Source: Rhodococcus sp. KRD162 (GTDB lineage Bacteria > Actinomycetota > Actinomycetes > Mycobacteriales > Mycobacteriaceae). Taken from it: a stretch of 41,324 bases of DNA. How positions within the stretch are numbered: the stretch's first letter is position 1; each line of letters opens with the position of its first letter. Below the pieces are notes generated by a model. It searched no databases. It saw nothing but the letters and a program-made list of their open reading frames with translations, and was not told where the DNA came from. The translations under genes were made by a program, and so were the position numbers. Positions 1 to 6,525 of the stretch are shown here, piece by piece. Location: the NCBI RefSeq assembly GCF_017168335.1, contig NZ_JABFAU010000050.1, forward strand, positions 1-41,324, read 5' to 3'.

Positions 1-46
1 CGGTGTTGCGGTGGCTGGTGCGGGTGGTGGCGGTGGGGTTGGTCAT
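1..46 (-). CDS. N-terminus of a gene leaving the left edge
   Basis: An ATG on the minus strand at 46-44 opens a frame that runs off the window; the 15 visible residues are Thr/Arg/Asn-rich (MTNPTATTRT...). A purine-rich stretch (cgaaaggc) precedes it at a plausible ribosome-binding distance. It is divergent from the gene at 411, with the palindromic repeats in between, which suggests shared regulation. Too little is visible to name a product. Confidence 0.4.
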   Translation of the reverse strand, partial: MTNPTATTRTSHRNT

Positions 47-87
47 TGTTTTGCCTTTCGTTGGTGGCTGTCTGAGCGCCAACCGTA

Positions 88-178
88 CAGCGTGACGCTG
101 CAAGGTTCAAGAGCAACTGTTCGCAGCGTGACGCTGCAAGGTCACGTGAGGCATTTCTACGGCGTCACGCTGCATGGT
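88..178. repeat. Three palindromic iteron-like repeats at 36-bp pitch
   Basis: The 13-bp palindrome CAGCGTGACGCTG occurs at 88-100 and 124-136, with a variant CGGCGTCACGCTG at 160-172. Start-to-start spacing is exactly 36 bp twice. Each copy has the same asymmetric extension on its right side (CAAGGT or CATGGT), so the full unit is about 19 bp. The array lies between two divergent genes, one encoding a small winged-helix protein. This arrangement fits an operator, a partition centromere or origin iterons; the sequence alone does not decide which. Confidence 0.85.
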
Positions 179-365
179 TAGCGGGTTGCGAATAGGCGGT
201 GAGACCGACACTCAACCGCCACCCCACCGACATCACCTCAGTGAACGAAAATGTGGCAGCTCGGCGCTCACACCGCCGTTGAACTGGCTATATCTGCCCG
301 CCCCCTCCTCGTCTGACCACACTGGCAGCGAAGGCAAAGCGGCCGTTCGGATGGAGGCTGACCAG

Positions 366-384
366 CAGCGTGACGCTGTAGAGT
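366..384 (+). promoter_or_regulatory. Fourth copy of the palindrome, just upstream of the winged-helix gene
   Basis: The palindrome CAGCGTGACGCTG recurs at 366-378, followed by TAGAGT in place of CAAGGT. It ends 32 bp before the ATG at 411, where a promoter or operator is expected. The likely reading is autoregulation by the protein encoded at 411, but binding is inferred only from position. Confidence 0.6.
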
Positions 385-410
385 GACGACAGAAGCGCAG
401 TCCGAAGACC

Positions 411-755
411 ATGAACACCCAGATTGGAATTGCCGTGTCCGAACCGAAGCTGGTCACAGCCCAGGAAGCCGTGGCGCTTATTGAGGCCGAAACGAAATCG
501 GTGATGAAGGCCCAGACCTTCCGCTCGTACGTCTACCGAGACTTGGCACCTGCACCGGTGAAGAAGGTCGGACGCACGCTTCTGTTCAGTCGCAAACAGA
601 TCATCGAATGGGCACAGAATCGTCCTGGAAGTGGCGCCCGCACGGACATCTCCGACCCGAAACGGACACGCCGAACTACGAGTGCGGCAACGCCATCGAC
701 ACGTGCACGAGCGAAATCCGCTGACACTGAGCAGCTCGCGAAGGATGATGCTTGA
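411..755 (+). CDS. Small winged-helix / excisionase-like DNA-binding protein
   Basis: The 114-residue protein has an N-terminal segment (about 12-65) with the look of a MerR/excisionase-type winged helix: VTAQEAVALIE, then TFRSYVYRDL, APVKKVGRTLLFSRKQIIEW (helix-turn-helix, wing, 'R..L.FS...I..W'). The last 45 residues are Arg/Thr/Ala-rich, basic and probably disordered. Such proteins serve as excisionases, small partition proteins or repressors. Palindromes at 88-178 and 366 flank its promoter and are the natural candidate binding sites. The next small gene overlaps its stop codon. The family assignment is by eye. Confidence 0.7.
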   Translation: MNTQIGIAVSEPKLVTAQEAVALIEAETKSVMKAQTFRSYVYRDLAPAPVKKVGRTLLFSRKQIIEWAQNRPGSGARTDISDPKRTRRTTSAATPSTRARAKSADTEQLAKDDA

Positions 756-859
756 GCGACGAATCGATCACTGTCGAACTCGGGAAAGCCGAAAGCGGCG
801 TCGATATCACCACCGCGTCCTCGCCTCGCGAGCTGGCACGCCTGCACACCAGCACCTGA
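752..859 (+). CDS. 35-residue protein translationally coupled to the winged-helix gene
   Basis: A TTG start at 752 overlaps the TGA of the preceding gene (TTGA), with AAGGA about 7 bases upstream. The frame encodes 35 residues beginning (M)SDESITVELGKAESG and ends at TGA 857-859, 43 bp before a terminator. GC-rich third positions and the coupling support it as real. It has no recognisable domain. Its position suggests a cofactor or partner of the DNA-binding protein. Confidence 0.45.
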   Translation: MSDESITVELGKAESGVDITTASSPRELARLHTST

Positions 860-902
860 GGCAATCGGTATAGTCATCGTCACTGCGTATGACCAGGATG
901 AG

Positions 903-940
903 CCGGAGGCTTCACCCCTATGGGTGACCTCCGGTTTTCT
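903..940 (+). terminator. Rho-independent terminator
   Basis: CCGGAGG at 904-910ff and TCACCC pair with GGGTGA and CCTCCGG around a CTAT loop, followed by TTTT. It would end the plus-strand transcript of the winged-helix pair. The minus-strand gene ending at 918 runs into the hairpin, so it may work in both directions. Confidence 0.8.
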
Positions 941-1319
941 GTTTCCTGGACCGCGGCGCCGCTGTGTTCTTCGATGCTGCGGCGCTCTTCGTTGCCGGTT
1001 GCTTCGGTTCTGTCGCCGCGGCAGTAGCACCCTGTCGCCTTACCGCCTTCGCGGGGGTCGCCGTTTCGTGTCCGGACGCGTTGGGATCAGCGGCTTTACG
1101 CCGCCGCTTGACCGGCGTCGCCTTCTCCGTGGGGGTCGGGTTCGTCGCCGTCGGCTCTGTGACGGCCGTCGAGCGTCGCACACGCTTCGGCTTCTCCGCA
1201 GCCTGAGCAGGTTCCGGTGCGGGCTCAACGGGCGGTACAGGCTTGAAGAACGCCATCCCCAGCTTGATCGCATGGCTGACCACCAGCTCGGGTCGGCCTT
1301 TGTCGTCTACGAAACCCAT
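918..1319 (-). CDS. Protein with a long basic Lys/Arg/Ala/Pro/Thr tail
   Basis: The protein has 133 residues from the ATG at 1319. The first 25 (MGFVDDKGRPELVVSHAIKL...) form a short ordered segment. The rest is low-complexity and strongly basic (KPKRVRRS, VKRRRKAA, PRSRKQK) with Ala, Pro and Thr, resembling histone-H1-like or nucleic-acid-binding tails. The start overlaps the stop of the upstream gene by one base (TGATG), so the two are translationally coupled. A DNA- or RNA-binding role is inferred from composition only. Confidence 0.6.
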   Translation of the reverse strand: MGFVDDKGRPELVVSHAIKLGMAFFKPVPPVEPAPEPAQAAEKPKRVRRSTAVTEPTATNPTPTEKATPVKRRRKAADPNASGHETATPAKAVRRQGATAAATEPKQPATKSAAASKNTAAPRSRKQKTGGHP

Positions 1320-2200
1320 CAGGGCTGCTCCTCTGCGATCTCCCGCAACTGTACGATCCGACATCTCGCCAACGACCCGTCCGGTCTCTGGTACCGGCCC
1401 TCGTGAGCGCCAACCACATCCCACTGCAATCCGCGGGGAAGCAGGTGCGCGGTGTCGTCGACAGAATCCGAGCGGCCCAGGTACATCCCGCGCGTCGTTT
1501 CCATCTCGAACACCACCTCCTGGTCCCCGATGACCTCGTCCAGCTCGTGAATGGCGTGAGTGGTCATGGTGAATCGGTCGAACTCTATCCGTGCGCCTTC
1601 CTGCAGCGTCGACGGCAAATTCTGTGGCTGCTCCGGCAGCTCGTGCGGCAACGAGACCGCGCAGTACACGACGTGGCCGCGGTCGTTGCCACGTTCCGCT
1701 GTCTGGATGGCTCGGTCGATGCGCTGCACTTGCGCCCGCGCTTCCTCGGGCAGTAGCTGGGCGTCGCCGCCGACCTCGGTGAGTGCGTCCCCGACGCCCA
1801 CCCAGGTCTGTGCGTCGGTGATCAGCCGGTGTGTCTCGCGGTATCCGATACGGGAAAGGTTCGATTGCGCTTGATGTTTGGCGACCGACCGCGCTTTACG
1901 TTGACGTGAGGATGGTGGGAGGCGGATCGCATCGGGGATGGGTAGCGGTCGGCGTTTGCGTTCGTTGACTTCTTTGACGGCCGAGCGGGGGTAGGCGCGT
2001 TCCAAGTCTTTGCGGGCGCGGGTGTAGGCGCCGTCTTCGACGGTGCGGTCGAGTCCGCGCGCGGATCTGCGCTCGTCGGCACGGTCGTCGTAGGTGTGGC
2101 GGGAGCGGTATTCGCCTTGTTTGGACACCAAGCTGGTGTCGCTACCGGCTTCTGGGTCAAGGCGCGTGTCACCGTCGACTGAAAGCGTGTATTTCCTCAC
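1319..2200 (-). CDS. ADP-ribosyltransferase-like protein (divergent)
   Basis: The C-terminal half carries a pattern like bacterial mono-ADP-ribosyltransferase folds: GHVVYCAVSL as the first strand, IEFDRFTMTTHAI in the STS region, EVVFEMETTRGMYLG, then DDTAHLLPRG and WDVVGAHE, where active enzymes usually have an ExE before the LLPRG-type strand. Here DDTA stands in that place, so catalysis is doubtful. The N-terminal half is charged and helical. An open frame extends to a GTG at 2278, but that stretch holds an 11-bp inverted repeat and poor codon bias, so I chose the GTG at 2200. It is coupled to the basic-tailed protein downstream. The likely substrate is unknown. Confidence 0.55.
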   Translation of the reverse strand: MRKYTLSVDGDTRLDPEAGSDTSLVSKQGEYRSRHTYDDRADERRSARGLDRTVEDGAYTRARKDLERAYPRSAVKEVNERKRRPLPIPDAIRLPPSSRQRKARSVAKHQAQSNLSRIGYRETHRLITDAQTWVGVGDALTEVGGDAQLLPEEARAQVQRIDRAIQTAERGNDRGHVVYCAVSLPHELPEQPQNLPSTLQEGARIEFDRFTMTTHAIHELDEVIGDQEVVFEMETTRGMYLGRSDSVDDTAHLLPRGLQWDVVGAHEGRYQRPDGSLARCRIVQLREIAEEQP

Positions 2201-2233
2201 CCGGTACCCGTCTCGTGGTGTGTGAAAGCTACA

Positions 2234-2349
2234 GCGTGGCAGGTATTTAACGTCCCAGTTGAACACCTGCCACGCCACCCCACCTCGAAAGGTGGGCCTG
2301 GTAAAGCGCGAGTCGTCCGGCGACCAAACCGTCGTCGCGCACCAGGTGG
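2234..2349. other. Cluster of three consecutive inverted repeats
   Basis: GCGTGGCAGGT (2234-2244) pairs perfectly with ACCTGCCACGC (2265-2275). CCCACC (2279-2284) pairs with GGTGGG (2291-2296) around TCGAAA. CCTGGT plus GCGCGA (2297-2311) pairs with TCGCGC plus ACCAGG (2335-2346). Together they cover about 110 bp between the end of a decayed gene and the ADP-ribosyltransferase-like gene. No U-tract follows on either strand, so a simple terminator is unlikely. A structured leader or small RNA is possible. Confidence 0.55.
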
Positions 2350-2352
2350 GCC

Positions 2353-2541
2353 TTAGCTACTGACCACGTCGTCGACTATACCGACAAGGGCGCCGAAAAA
2401 TCTCATGTACTGCTGCGGGATGCGCGACAACATCGCTGCGGCGATGACATCTCCGACGCGGCTGCCTAAGCGGAATGCTGGCGTAGAACTCGTCGAGGAG
2501 CAGCACCAGTGGCGGTACTCGGAACCGGTGAGTCGGCTCGT
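2353..2541 (-). pseudogene. 3' remnant of a minus-strand gene cut by the TnpB element
   Basis: A frame with strong GC3 bias, open from about 2541 to a TAA at 2355-2353, ends with ...GDVIAAAMLSRIPQQYMRFF and a short acidic tail. It has no good start codon and ribosome-binding site. A second frame just upstream reads VPPLVLLLDEFYASIP, which also looks like former coding sequence, suggesting a frameshift near 2480. The left hairpin of the TnpB element lies about 20 bp upstream of it. I read it as the tail of a gene in the minus-strand operon, truncated by the insertion. Confidence 0.35.
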
Positions 2542-2741
2542 TCACCTGACCTATCGGCGGAGGCCTGGCCCTTCAGGGCCGGGAGGAAGCCGCTCTGAAT
2601 TGCGCAGTAGACCGCAGGTTCGCATACGACGGTGGGATATGGACCCGACTGGATTCGAATACGTGTCGTACCACGCTGCAAGGATCTGTTCCTAGCGCAA
2701 TGTCCGGGCAAGTGAAGGCGTAGACCCGATTTCGGAAGGCG

Positions 2742-3953
2742 GTGGCGGCAGTGAAACGGATCGTGATGGTCAAACTCGCCGTCACCGACGAGCAAGCTGC
2801 CACGTTGAAGCAGACGCTACTCACTTGTAACGCCGCCGCCGACGTTGTTTCCGATGTTGCCCAACACTCTTCTGATCGGCGTGCGTTCGCGTTGCAGAAG
2901 ACGGTGTACACACAGATCAAGGCACTCGGGTTGTCGGCGCAGCCCGCGGTCCGGGTGATCAAGAAGGTTGCCGACGCGTACACCACCCGGAAAGCGAACC
3001 TCAATGCCGGGAACTACGGTCAGTCAGGTTCGAAACGGTATGCCGCAGTCTCCGGTACCGCGGTGCGGTTCCGGCCGCTGGCGGCGCAACCGTTCGACGA
3101 TCGGTGCTTGTCCTGGCAACTCGATTCGTCGACCGTGTCGATCTGGACGGTGTCGGGCCGGATGAGGGGTGTGCGGTTCGTGTGCGCGCCGTGGCAACTC
3201 AAACTCCTTTCAGACCGCCAGGGTGAAACGGATCTGGTTTACCGCGGCGGCTGCTTCTACCTGTATGCCACCGTCGATCAACCTGCACCCTCGCCGGTTG
3301 TGCCGGTGAAGGATCCGGTTGACGGGTGGTTGGGCGTGGATCTGGGGATCGTGAACCTGGCGGTCACCACCGATGACGACCCCACGGAACTTGATGTGCG
3401 GTGGTCCGGCGGTGCTGTCACCGCTCGCCGGAAGAAGAACCAGGTGATGCGGACGGCCTTGCAGAAGGTTGGCACGAAGTCCGCGAAGCGGAAGTTGAAG
3501 ACTCGGCGACGGAAGGAACAGAGGTTCGCCACCGATATCAATCACCAATTGTCGAAACATATTGTTGCTCAGGCGCAACGCACCGGCCGCGGTATCGCGA
3601 TAGAAGATCTGTCGGGTATCCGCGATCGGGTACGGCTGGCCAAGAAACAACGAGCACAGGTACACAGCTGGGCCTTCGCGCAATTGCGGGACTTCCTCAC
3701 CTACAAGGCAGAGATGGTGGGTGTTCCGGTGGCGGTGGTCAACCCGCGCAACACCTCCCGCACCTGTTCGCAGTGCGGGTTCTGTGATGCGAAGAATCGC
3801 CGCAGGCAAGCTCGGTTCGAGTGCCGCGAATGTGGGTGGGCCGCGCACGCGGACCACAATGCTTCCCACAACATCGCTGCACTCGGACATGAAAAGTATT
3901 GGGCCGCTCAATCAACCGTGCCTAAAGCAGCCACCGCTCTAGCATCCAGCTAG
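2742..3953 (+). CDS. tnpB: TnpB RNA-guided endonuclease (OrfB), apparently intact
   Basis: The protein has 403 residues, normal for TnpB. RuvC-like catalytic acidic residues are all visible: D200 in WLGVDLGIVNLAV, E288 in IAIEDLSGIRD, and D371 in the HADHNASHNI block. A zinc ribbon lies between them (C342/C345 in TCSQCG, C361/C364 in CRECG). The N-terminal region (AAVKRIVMVKL...) matches the usual OrfB helix-turn-helix start. TnpB proteins are RNA-guided DNA nucleases that use an RNA from the element's right end and help retain the element. The start is GTG at 2742; GTG at 2751 is an alternative. Confidence 0.92.
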   Translation: MAAVKRIVMVKLAVTDEQAATLKQTLLTCNAAADVVSDVAQHSSDRRAFALQKTVYTQIKALGLSAQPAVRVIKKVADAYTTRKANLNAGNYGQSGSKRYAAVSGTAVRFRPLAAQPFDDRCLSWQLDSSTVSIWTVSGRMRGVRFVCAPWQLKLLSDRQGETDLVYRGGCFYLYATVDQPAPSPVVPVKDPVDGWLGVDLGIVNLAVTTDDDPTELDVRWSGGAVTARRKKNQVMRTALQKVGTKSAKRKLKTRRRKEQRFATDINHQLSKHIVAQAQRTGRGIAIEDLSGIRDRVRLAKKQRAQVHSWAFAQLRDFLTYKAEMVGVPVAVVNPRNTSRTCSQCGFCDAKNRRRQARFECRECGWAAHADHNASHNIAALGHEKYWAAQSTVPKAATALASS

Positions 3954-3996
3954 GTCGGTGAGCAGCAAACCTGGCCCTTTAGGGCCAGGTAGTTGA
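3840..3996 (+). ncRNA. Predicted right-end RNA (omega/reRNA) of TnpB
   Basis: In TnpB elements the guide scaffold overlaps the 3' end of tnpB and finishes at the element's right end. Here the stop at 3953 is followed by an almost perfect 22-base palindrome at 3969-3990 and then AGTTGAT. The guide would be the flanking sequence starting near 3997 (ACACTCGCGCTG...). The 5' boundary given is approximate and taken from family knowledge, not seen. Confidence 0.4.
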
Positions 3997-4206
3997 TACA
4001 CTCGCGCTGTCCCAGAGTTCCGCCACCCGGCGAAGCTGCGGCTCGGGAGTCTCCACCGCATTGCGGACAGTCCCCCACGCGCGTTCCTTTGTTGTGATCC
4101 GCGCCCATGACGATGTCCTTCGAACGTGCGTTGATGTTCTGCCATAAGAACTATCGCAAAAACCCACTACTGTCGCGACACCACCAGGGACAGGAATGGC
4201 AGTCAC
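3979..4206 (-). pseudogene. Possible decayed HepT-like partner of the nucleotidyltransferase
   Basis: A GTG at 4206 overlaps the stop of the upstream nucleotidyltransferase gene (GTGA) and opens 75 codons. Near the end, residues ERAWGTVRNAVETPEPQLRR resemble the last helix of HepT/DUF86 toxins (W..V...lP.L). The first half does not look like HepT, and another frame reads LWQNINARSKDIVMGADHN there, hinting at a frameshift. The final codons come from the TnpB element's right end. HepT is the usual partner of MntA, which supports this guess, but the call is weak. Confidence 0.3.
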
Positions 4207-4550
4207 ATCTCGAGTGCGATGGTCGGGCCGGGAACGAAGTCGACGGACAGCTCACGTGCGACGACGTCGACGGCAACGCCGAGGAGTTCGGTGAGTTGCT
4301 CTGCGAACCCGAGCATGGCCATCAATTGCTCGTAGTCCGGGCCGTTGAAGCTGGCGAGCAGGTCGATGTCGCTGTGCGGGCCTGCGTCGCCGCGGGCGAC
4401 GGATCCGAAGACATGGATGTCGCGGGCGCAGTAGGTGTGGGCGAGATCCCGGAGACCGGACCGGTGTGCGGCGAGGGTGGCGAGGAGGCGGTCGGTGTCG
4501 GCTGTTCGCGGCCTGCCGCTGTGATGCTCAATCTCCGGGTCACCGGTCAT
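4203..4550 (-). CDS. MntA-like minimal nucleotidyltransferase (antitoxin type)
   Basis: The 115-residue protein has the minimal nucleotidyltransferase signature: GSVARGDAGPHSDIDLL, with G49-S50, D61 and D63, and a third acidic residue in VDVV (D95). These residues bind metal and nucleotide. MntA antitoxins polyadenylate (AMPylate) the HEPN toxin HepT. Here the next gene is only a doubtful HepT remnant, so the antitoxin may be orphaned. It is in a tight minus-strand operon with 4-bp ATGA overlaps on its upstream side (4547-4550) and GTGA on its downstream side. Confidence 0.85.
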   Translation of the reverse strand: MTGDPEIEHHSGRPRTADTDRLLATLAAHRSGLRDLAHTYCARDIHVFGSVARGDAGPHSDIDLLASFNGPDYEQLMAMLGFAEQLTELLGVAVDVVARELSVDFVPGPTIALEM

Positions 4551-4711
4551 GGTTGGTGCGGGAAGAGTCCGTCACGTCGCGAGGGGAACTGGTACTTTCC
4601 CGGCGCGTCTTCGACGGATTCGATGATCAGGTGGTCTGGTCCCCCGTCTGCGACGACTTTGAACACTGATGCGCCGTGTTCGCCGATGGTGACTGTGTCG
4701 CCGGGTTTCAT
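4547..4711 (-). CDS. 54-residue protein, small beta-rich
   Basis: It starts at ATG 4711, sharing one base with the upstream stop (TGATG), and ends overlapping the nucleotidyltransferase start (ATGA). The sequence MKPGDTVTIGEHGASVFKVV then DHLIIESVEDAPGKYQFPSR looks like a small SH3/KOW-like beta fold of the kind found in many phage and plasmid accessory proteins. No family can be named. Both overlaps and codon bias make it a convincing gene. Confidence 0.7.
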   Translation of the reverse strand: MKPGDTVTIGEHGASVFKVVADGGPDHLIIESVEDAPGKYQFPSRRDGLFPHQP

Positions 4712-4926
4712 CACTTGCCGCCCTCGTCGAGGAGGTAGGTGCCGAACTCGTCTTTGGTGTGCGGTGGGAGGTGGTTGGTGCAGAACGGTACGAGTGGGCC
4801 GAGCACTCGTACGTGATGTCCGGCGTTGTTCTGGCACACTGCACATTTCGCGTATCCGGCGCCTGGCTCTTTAGGTTCGGCGGTGTAGTTGCGCGATGCC
4901 TCTTTGGCTTCGTCGATCGTGATCAT
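4711..4926 (-). CDS. Small zinc-finger-like protein, first gene of the operon
   Basis: The 71-residue protein has a CAVCQNNAGHHV motif followed by PFCTNHLPPH, giving a Cys/His set (CxxC then CxxH) typical of a small zinc finger. The N-terminus (MITIDEAKEASRNYT) is helical. It heads the minus-strand run that continues into the 54-residue protein and the nucleotidyltransferase. Its role is not known; binding of nucleic acid or a partner protein is a reasonable guess. Confidence 0.7.
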   Translation of the reverse strand: MITIDEAKEASRNYTAEPKEPGAGYAKCAVCQNNAGHHVRVLGPLVPFCTNHLPPHTKDEFGTYLLDEGGK

Positions 4927-5140
4927 CGTAGGGGTTGTCTCCGTCTGTGGGTTCGTGGCTGTCCGGCCGCGGGTGGATGAGGTTTACGCTACCGGTTCAC
5001 GCTCGGCGGTGGTCGCGGGGTCGGGGCCTCCGGGGACGATGCGTGTTGGTGCGCTCGAGGGTGCAGCCTCGGCAGTATCCTGCTTCTCGGATCGGCTATT
5101 TCTGTTCCGCCAGATCATGTTTCCGACGAGAGGCACTGCA

Positions 5141-5377
5141 ATGAATCCTCTGGTCCTCGAGGCGTCCGTGACGACGATGGCACCGGCCCCTCCCGGCCAC
5201 CGTCAGCGGGCGGTGATCACTTTTCATGCCGCTGCGACACCGGAGCGAGTTGGCGCTGTGCGCGAGGTTCTGCCGTTGTCTTTGCAGCCCATGTTCGACC
5301 AGCACCTGGAGGACTTCGATGCGCGGGTGGGTGTGCCGTTCACGATCGCGGAAACAGTGGCTGCGCGCGGACGCTGA
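5141..5377 (+). CDS. Hypothetical 78-residue protein
   Basis: The ATG at 5141 is preceded by GAGAGGC, so I prefer it over far-upstream starts in the same frame. The protein (MNPLVLEASVTTMAPAPPGH..., ending in FTIAETVAARGR) has alternating beta-type and helical stretches (AVITFHAAATPERVGAVREV) like a small alpha/beta fold. It has no recognisable family. It is transcribed away from the minus-strand operon at 4926 and is followed within 10 bp by a perfect hairpin. Confidence 0.6.
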   Translation: MNPLVLEASVTTMAPAPPGHRQRAVITFHAAATPERVGAVREVLPLSLQPMFDQHLEDFDARVGVPFTIAETVAARGR

Positions 5378-5384
5378 CAGGGGC

Positions 5385-5413
5385 GATGCCCCGCCCGTGA
5401 CGGGCGGGGCATC
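5385..5413. terminator. Perfect 14-bp hairpin, probable bidirectional terminator
   Basis: GATGCCCCGCCCGT pairs with ACGGGCGGGGCATC with a single central base. It follows the plus-strand stop at 5377 and precedes the minus-strand stop at 5513. No T-run follows, so it is either an actinobacterial-style terminator without a U tract or a simple insulator. Confidence 0.7.
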
Positions 5414-5512
5414 GTAGGAAGGCCGCGACACGTGTCGGCGTGAAGCGCGCGTAGTCGCGGGGCGGTTCACGCACGAGCAGCGCGCGTGTGACGGGTCGCG
5501 ATGGGCGTTCGG

Positions 5513-6031
5513 TCAATGCGGCACGGGTCCCGCCGAGTGTTGACCGACGAGGTGAAAGTGCCGAAAGATGCTCTCGGACTTGCGCCGCCGCGCGTGGCGC
5601 CGTCTCCGAGGTCGTGTTGCGCCGGTGTCGAGGTTGTCGATCCGCGCGACTCGCCCGCTCGGGTTGACGGAGTACGCGCGGTCGCAGTCCCATCGTGATC
5701 CGTCGCCCATTTCGTTGGCGGTGAGGGTCATTTCGCCGATCCAGACGATTCCGTAACCTTCGACGGGGCGCGATTGTTCGACTTCGTAGGCGATATGGGC
5801 AATTTCGTTGGGCAGTGTGGCTTTCGCGTTGGCGAACAGTTGACCCCAGTGCCGCGACGGTTGATCGCTGAAGGCGGCGTAGACATTGCGGTAGCCGTCC
5901 CGCCAGATGATCTGGCTCAGTTCGTTTTCGACGCCGTCGGCGTCGAAGTGGATCAGGGCGACGACGTCGGGTCCGGCGATGCCGTGGGGCGCGGACAGGG
6001 TGATCAACGCGTTGACTGCCATGTCTTTCAT
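5513..6031 (-). CDS. Hypothetical protein with basic C-terminal tail
   Basis: From ATG 6031 the protein has 172 residues. The first 130 (MKDMAVNALITLSAPHGIAG..., IIWRDGYRNVYAAFSDQPSR, YGIVWIGEMTLTANE) look like a compact alpha/beta domain. The C-terminus is Arg-rich (RPRRRRHARRRK). The start overlaps the stop of a 20-codon upstream frame by ATGA, which supports 6031. I do not recognise a family. Confidence 0.65.
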   Translation of the reverse strand: MKDMAVNALITLSAPHGIAGPDVVALIHFDADGVENELSQIIWRDGYRNVYAAFSDQPSRHWGQLFANAKATLPNEIAHIAYEVEQSRPVEGYGIVWIGEMTLTANEMGDGSRWDCDRAYSVNPSGRVARIDNLDTGATRPRRRRHARRRKSESIFRHFHLVGQHSAGPVPH

Positions 6032-6090
6032 CGGCTTACCCGTGTACGGAGGTTGGCTGTGGTGCGGGTGCAATGCGGGGCGTGACTCAT
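6028..6090 (-). CDS. 20-codon upstream ORF, possible leader peptide
   Basis: ATG 6090 is preceded by AGAAGGGG at suitable spacing and reads MSHAPHCTRTTANLRTRVSR before a TGA that overlaps the ATG of the next gene (ATGA at 6031-6028). It may serve only to couple translation of the downstream gene, or it may be a real micropeptide. The length is too short for statistics. Confidence 0.35.
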   Translation of the reverse strand: MSHAPHCTRTTANLRTRVSR

Positions 6091-6525
6091 GTTCTCGATC
6101 CCCTTCTCTCCGGTGCCGAGGTCGGCGCGGACTACTGGGCAAGTTCGGTCGCCTGTTGCTGCAGGCTCGGTTCAGGTTCGAATGGGACGCGAACGGTTCG
6201 GCTGGGTCCCTGGGCTGGTATCGAGAATGTTACTTGCCAGCAACCCTGTTGTCGTCCTTACTTTTCCGCTACCACCGACCCCTCCCCCGGGTTTCGGGAT
6301 TCACAGAGACGGCCTGCCTGCGCTCCGACCTATCGAACGTGCACGGGCCTGACCGTGTTGATCAGCCCGCATCGCGCCCGCATCTTCGAATGCCCCGCAC
6401 TGCAGGCCTGACCGAGCACTCGCTTTCGTCGATACACTTGTTCCACACCGTGTTTCAGTACCCGGCGGACCGTTCTTGCGGCTCCGCTCTCTGGGTGTAC
6501 CTCCACGACGACGACAGGAAAGAAC
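6091..6525. other. Intergenic region, 435 bp, no gene seen
   Basis: This stretch separates divergent genes at 6090 (minus) and 6526 (plus). Frames crossing it have weak codon bias and no supported start. I found no strong inverted repeat. It presumably contains both promoters; the only clear signal is the ribosome-binding site AGGAAAG before 6526. Confidence 0.5.

Larger units (their letters stand above)
2560..3996 (+). mobile_element. IS605/IS1341-type element carrying only tnpB
   Basis: Near-identical hairpins bracket the tnpB gene: left CCTGGCCC-TTCA-GGGCCGGG (2564-2583) and right ACCTGGCCCT-TT-AGGGCCAGGT (3969-3990). Subterminal hairpins of this kind are what IS200/IS605-family TnpA recognises. 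No tnpA is present, so mobility would need a transposase in trans. Exact ends cannot be fixed without an empty site; the right end probably lies in AGTTGAT at 3991-3997. Minus-strand gene remnants on both sides imply insertion into an existing operon. Confidence 0.7.

Noticed and set aside
918..1424. 168-residue version of the basic-tailed protein
   Set aside because: Its first 35 residues overlap the preceding gene out of frame; the TGATG overlap at 1319 is the natural start.
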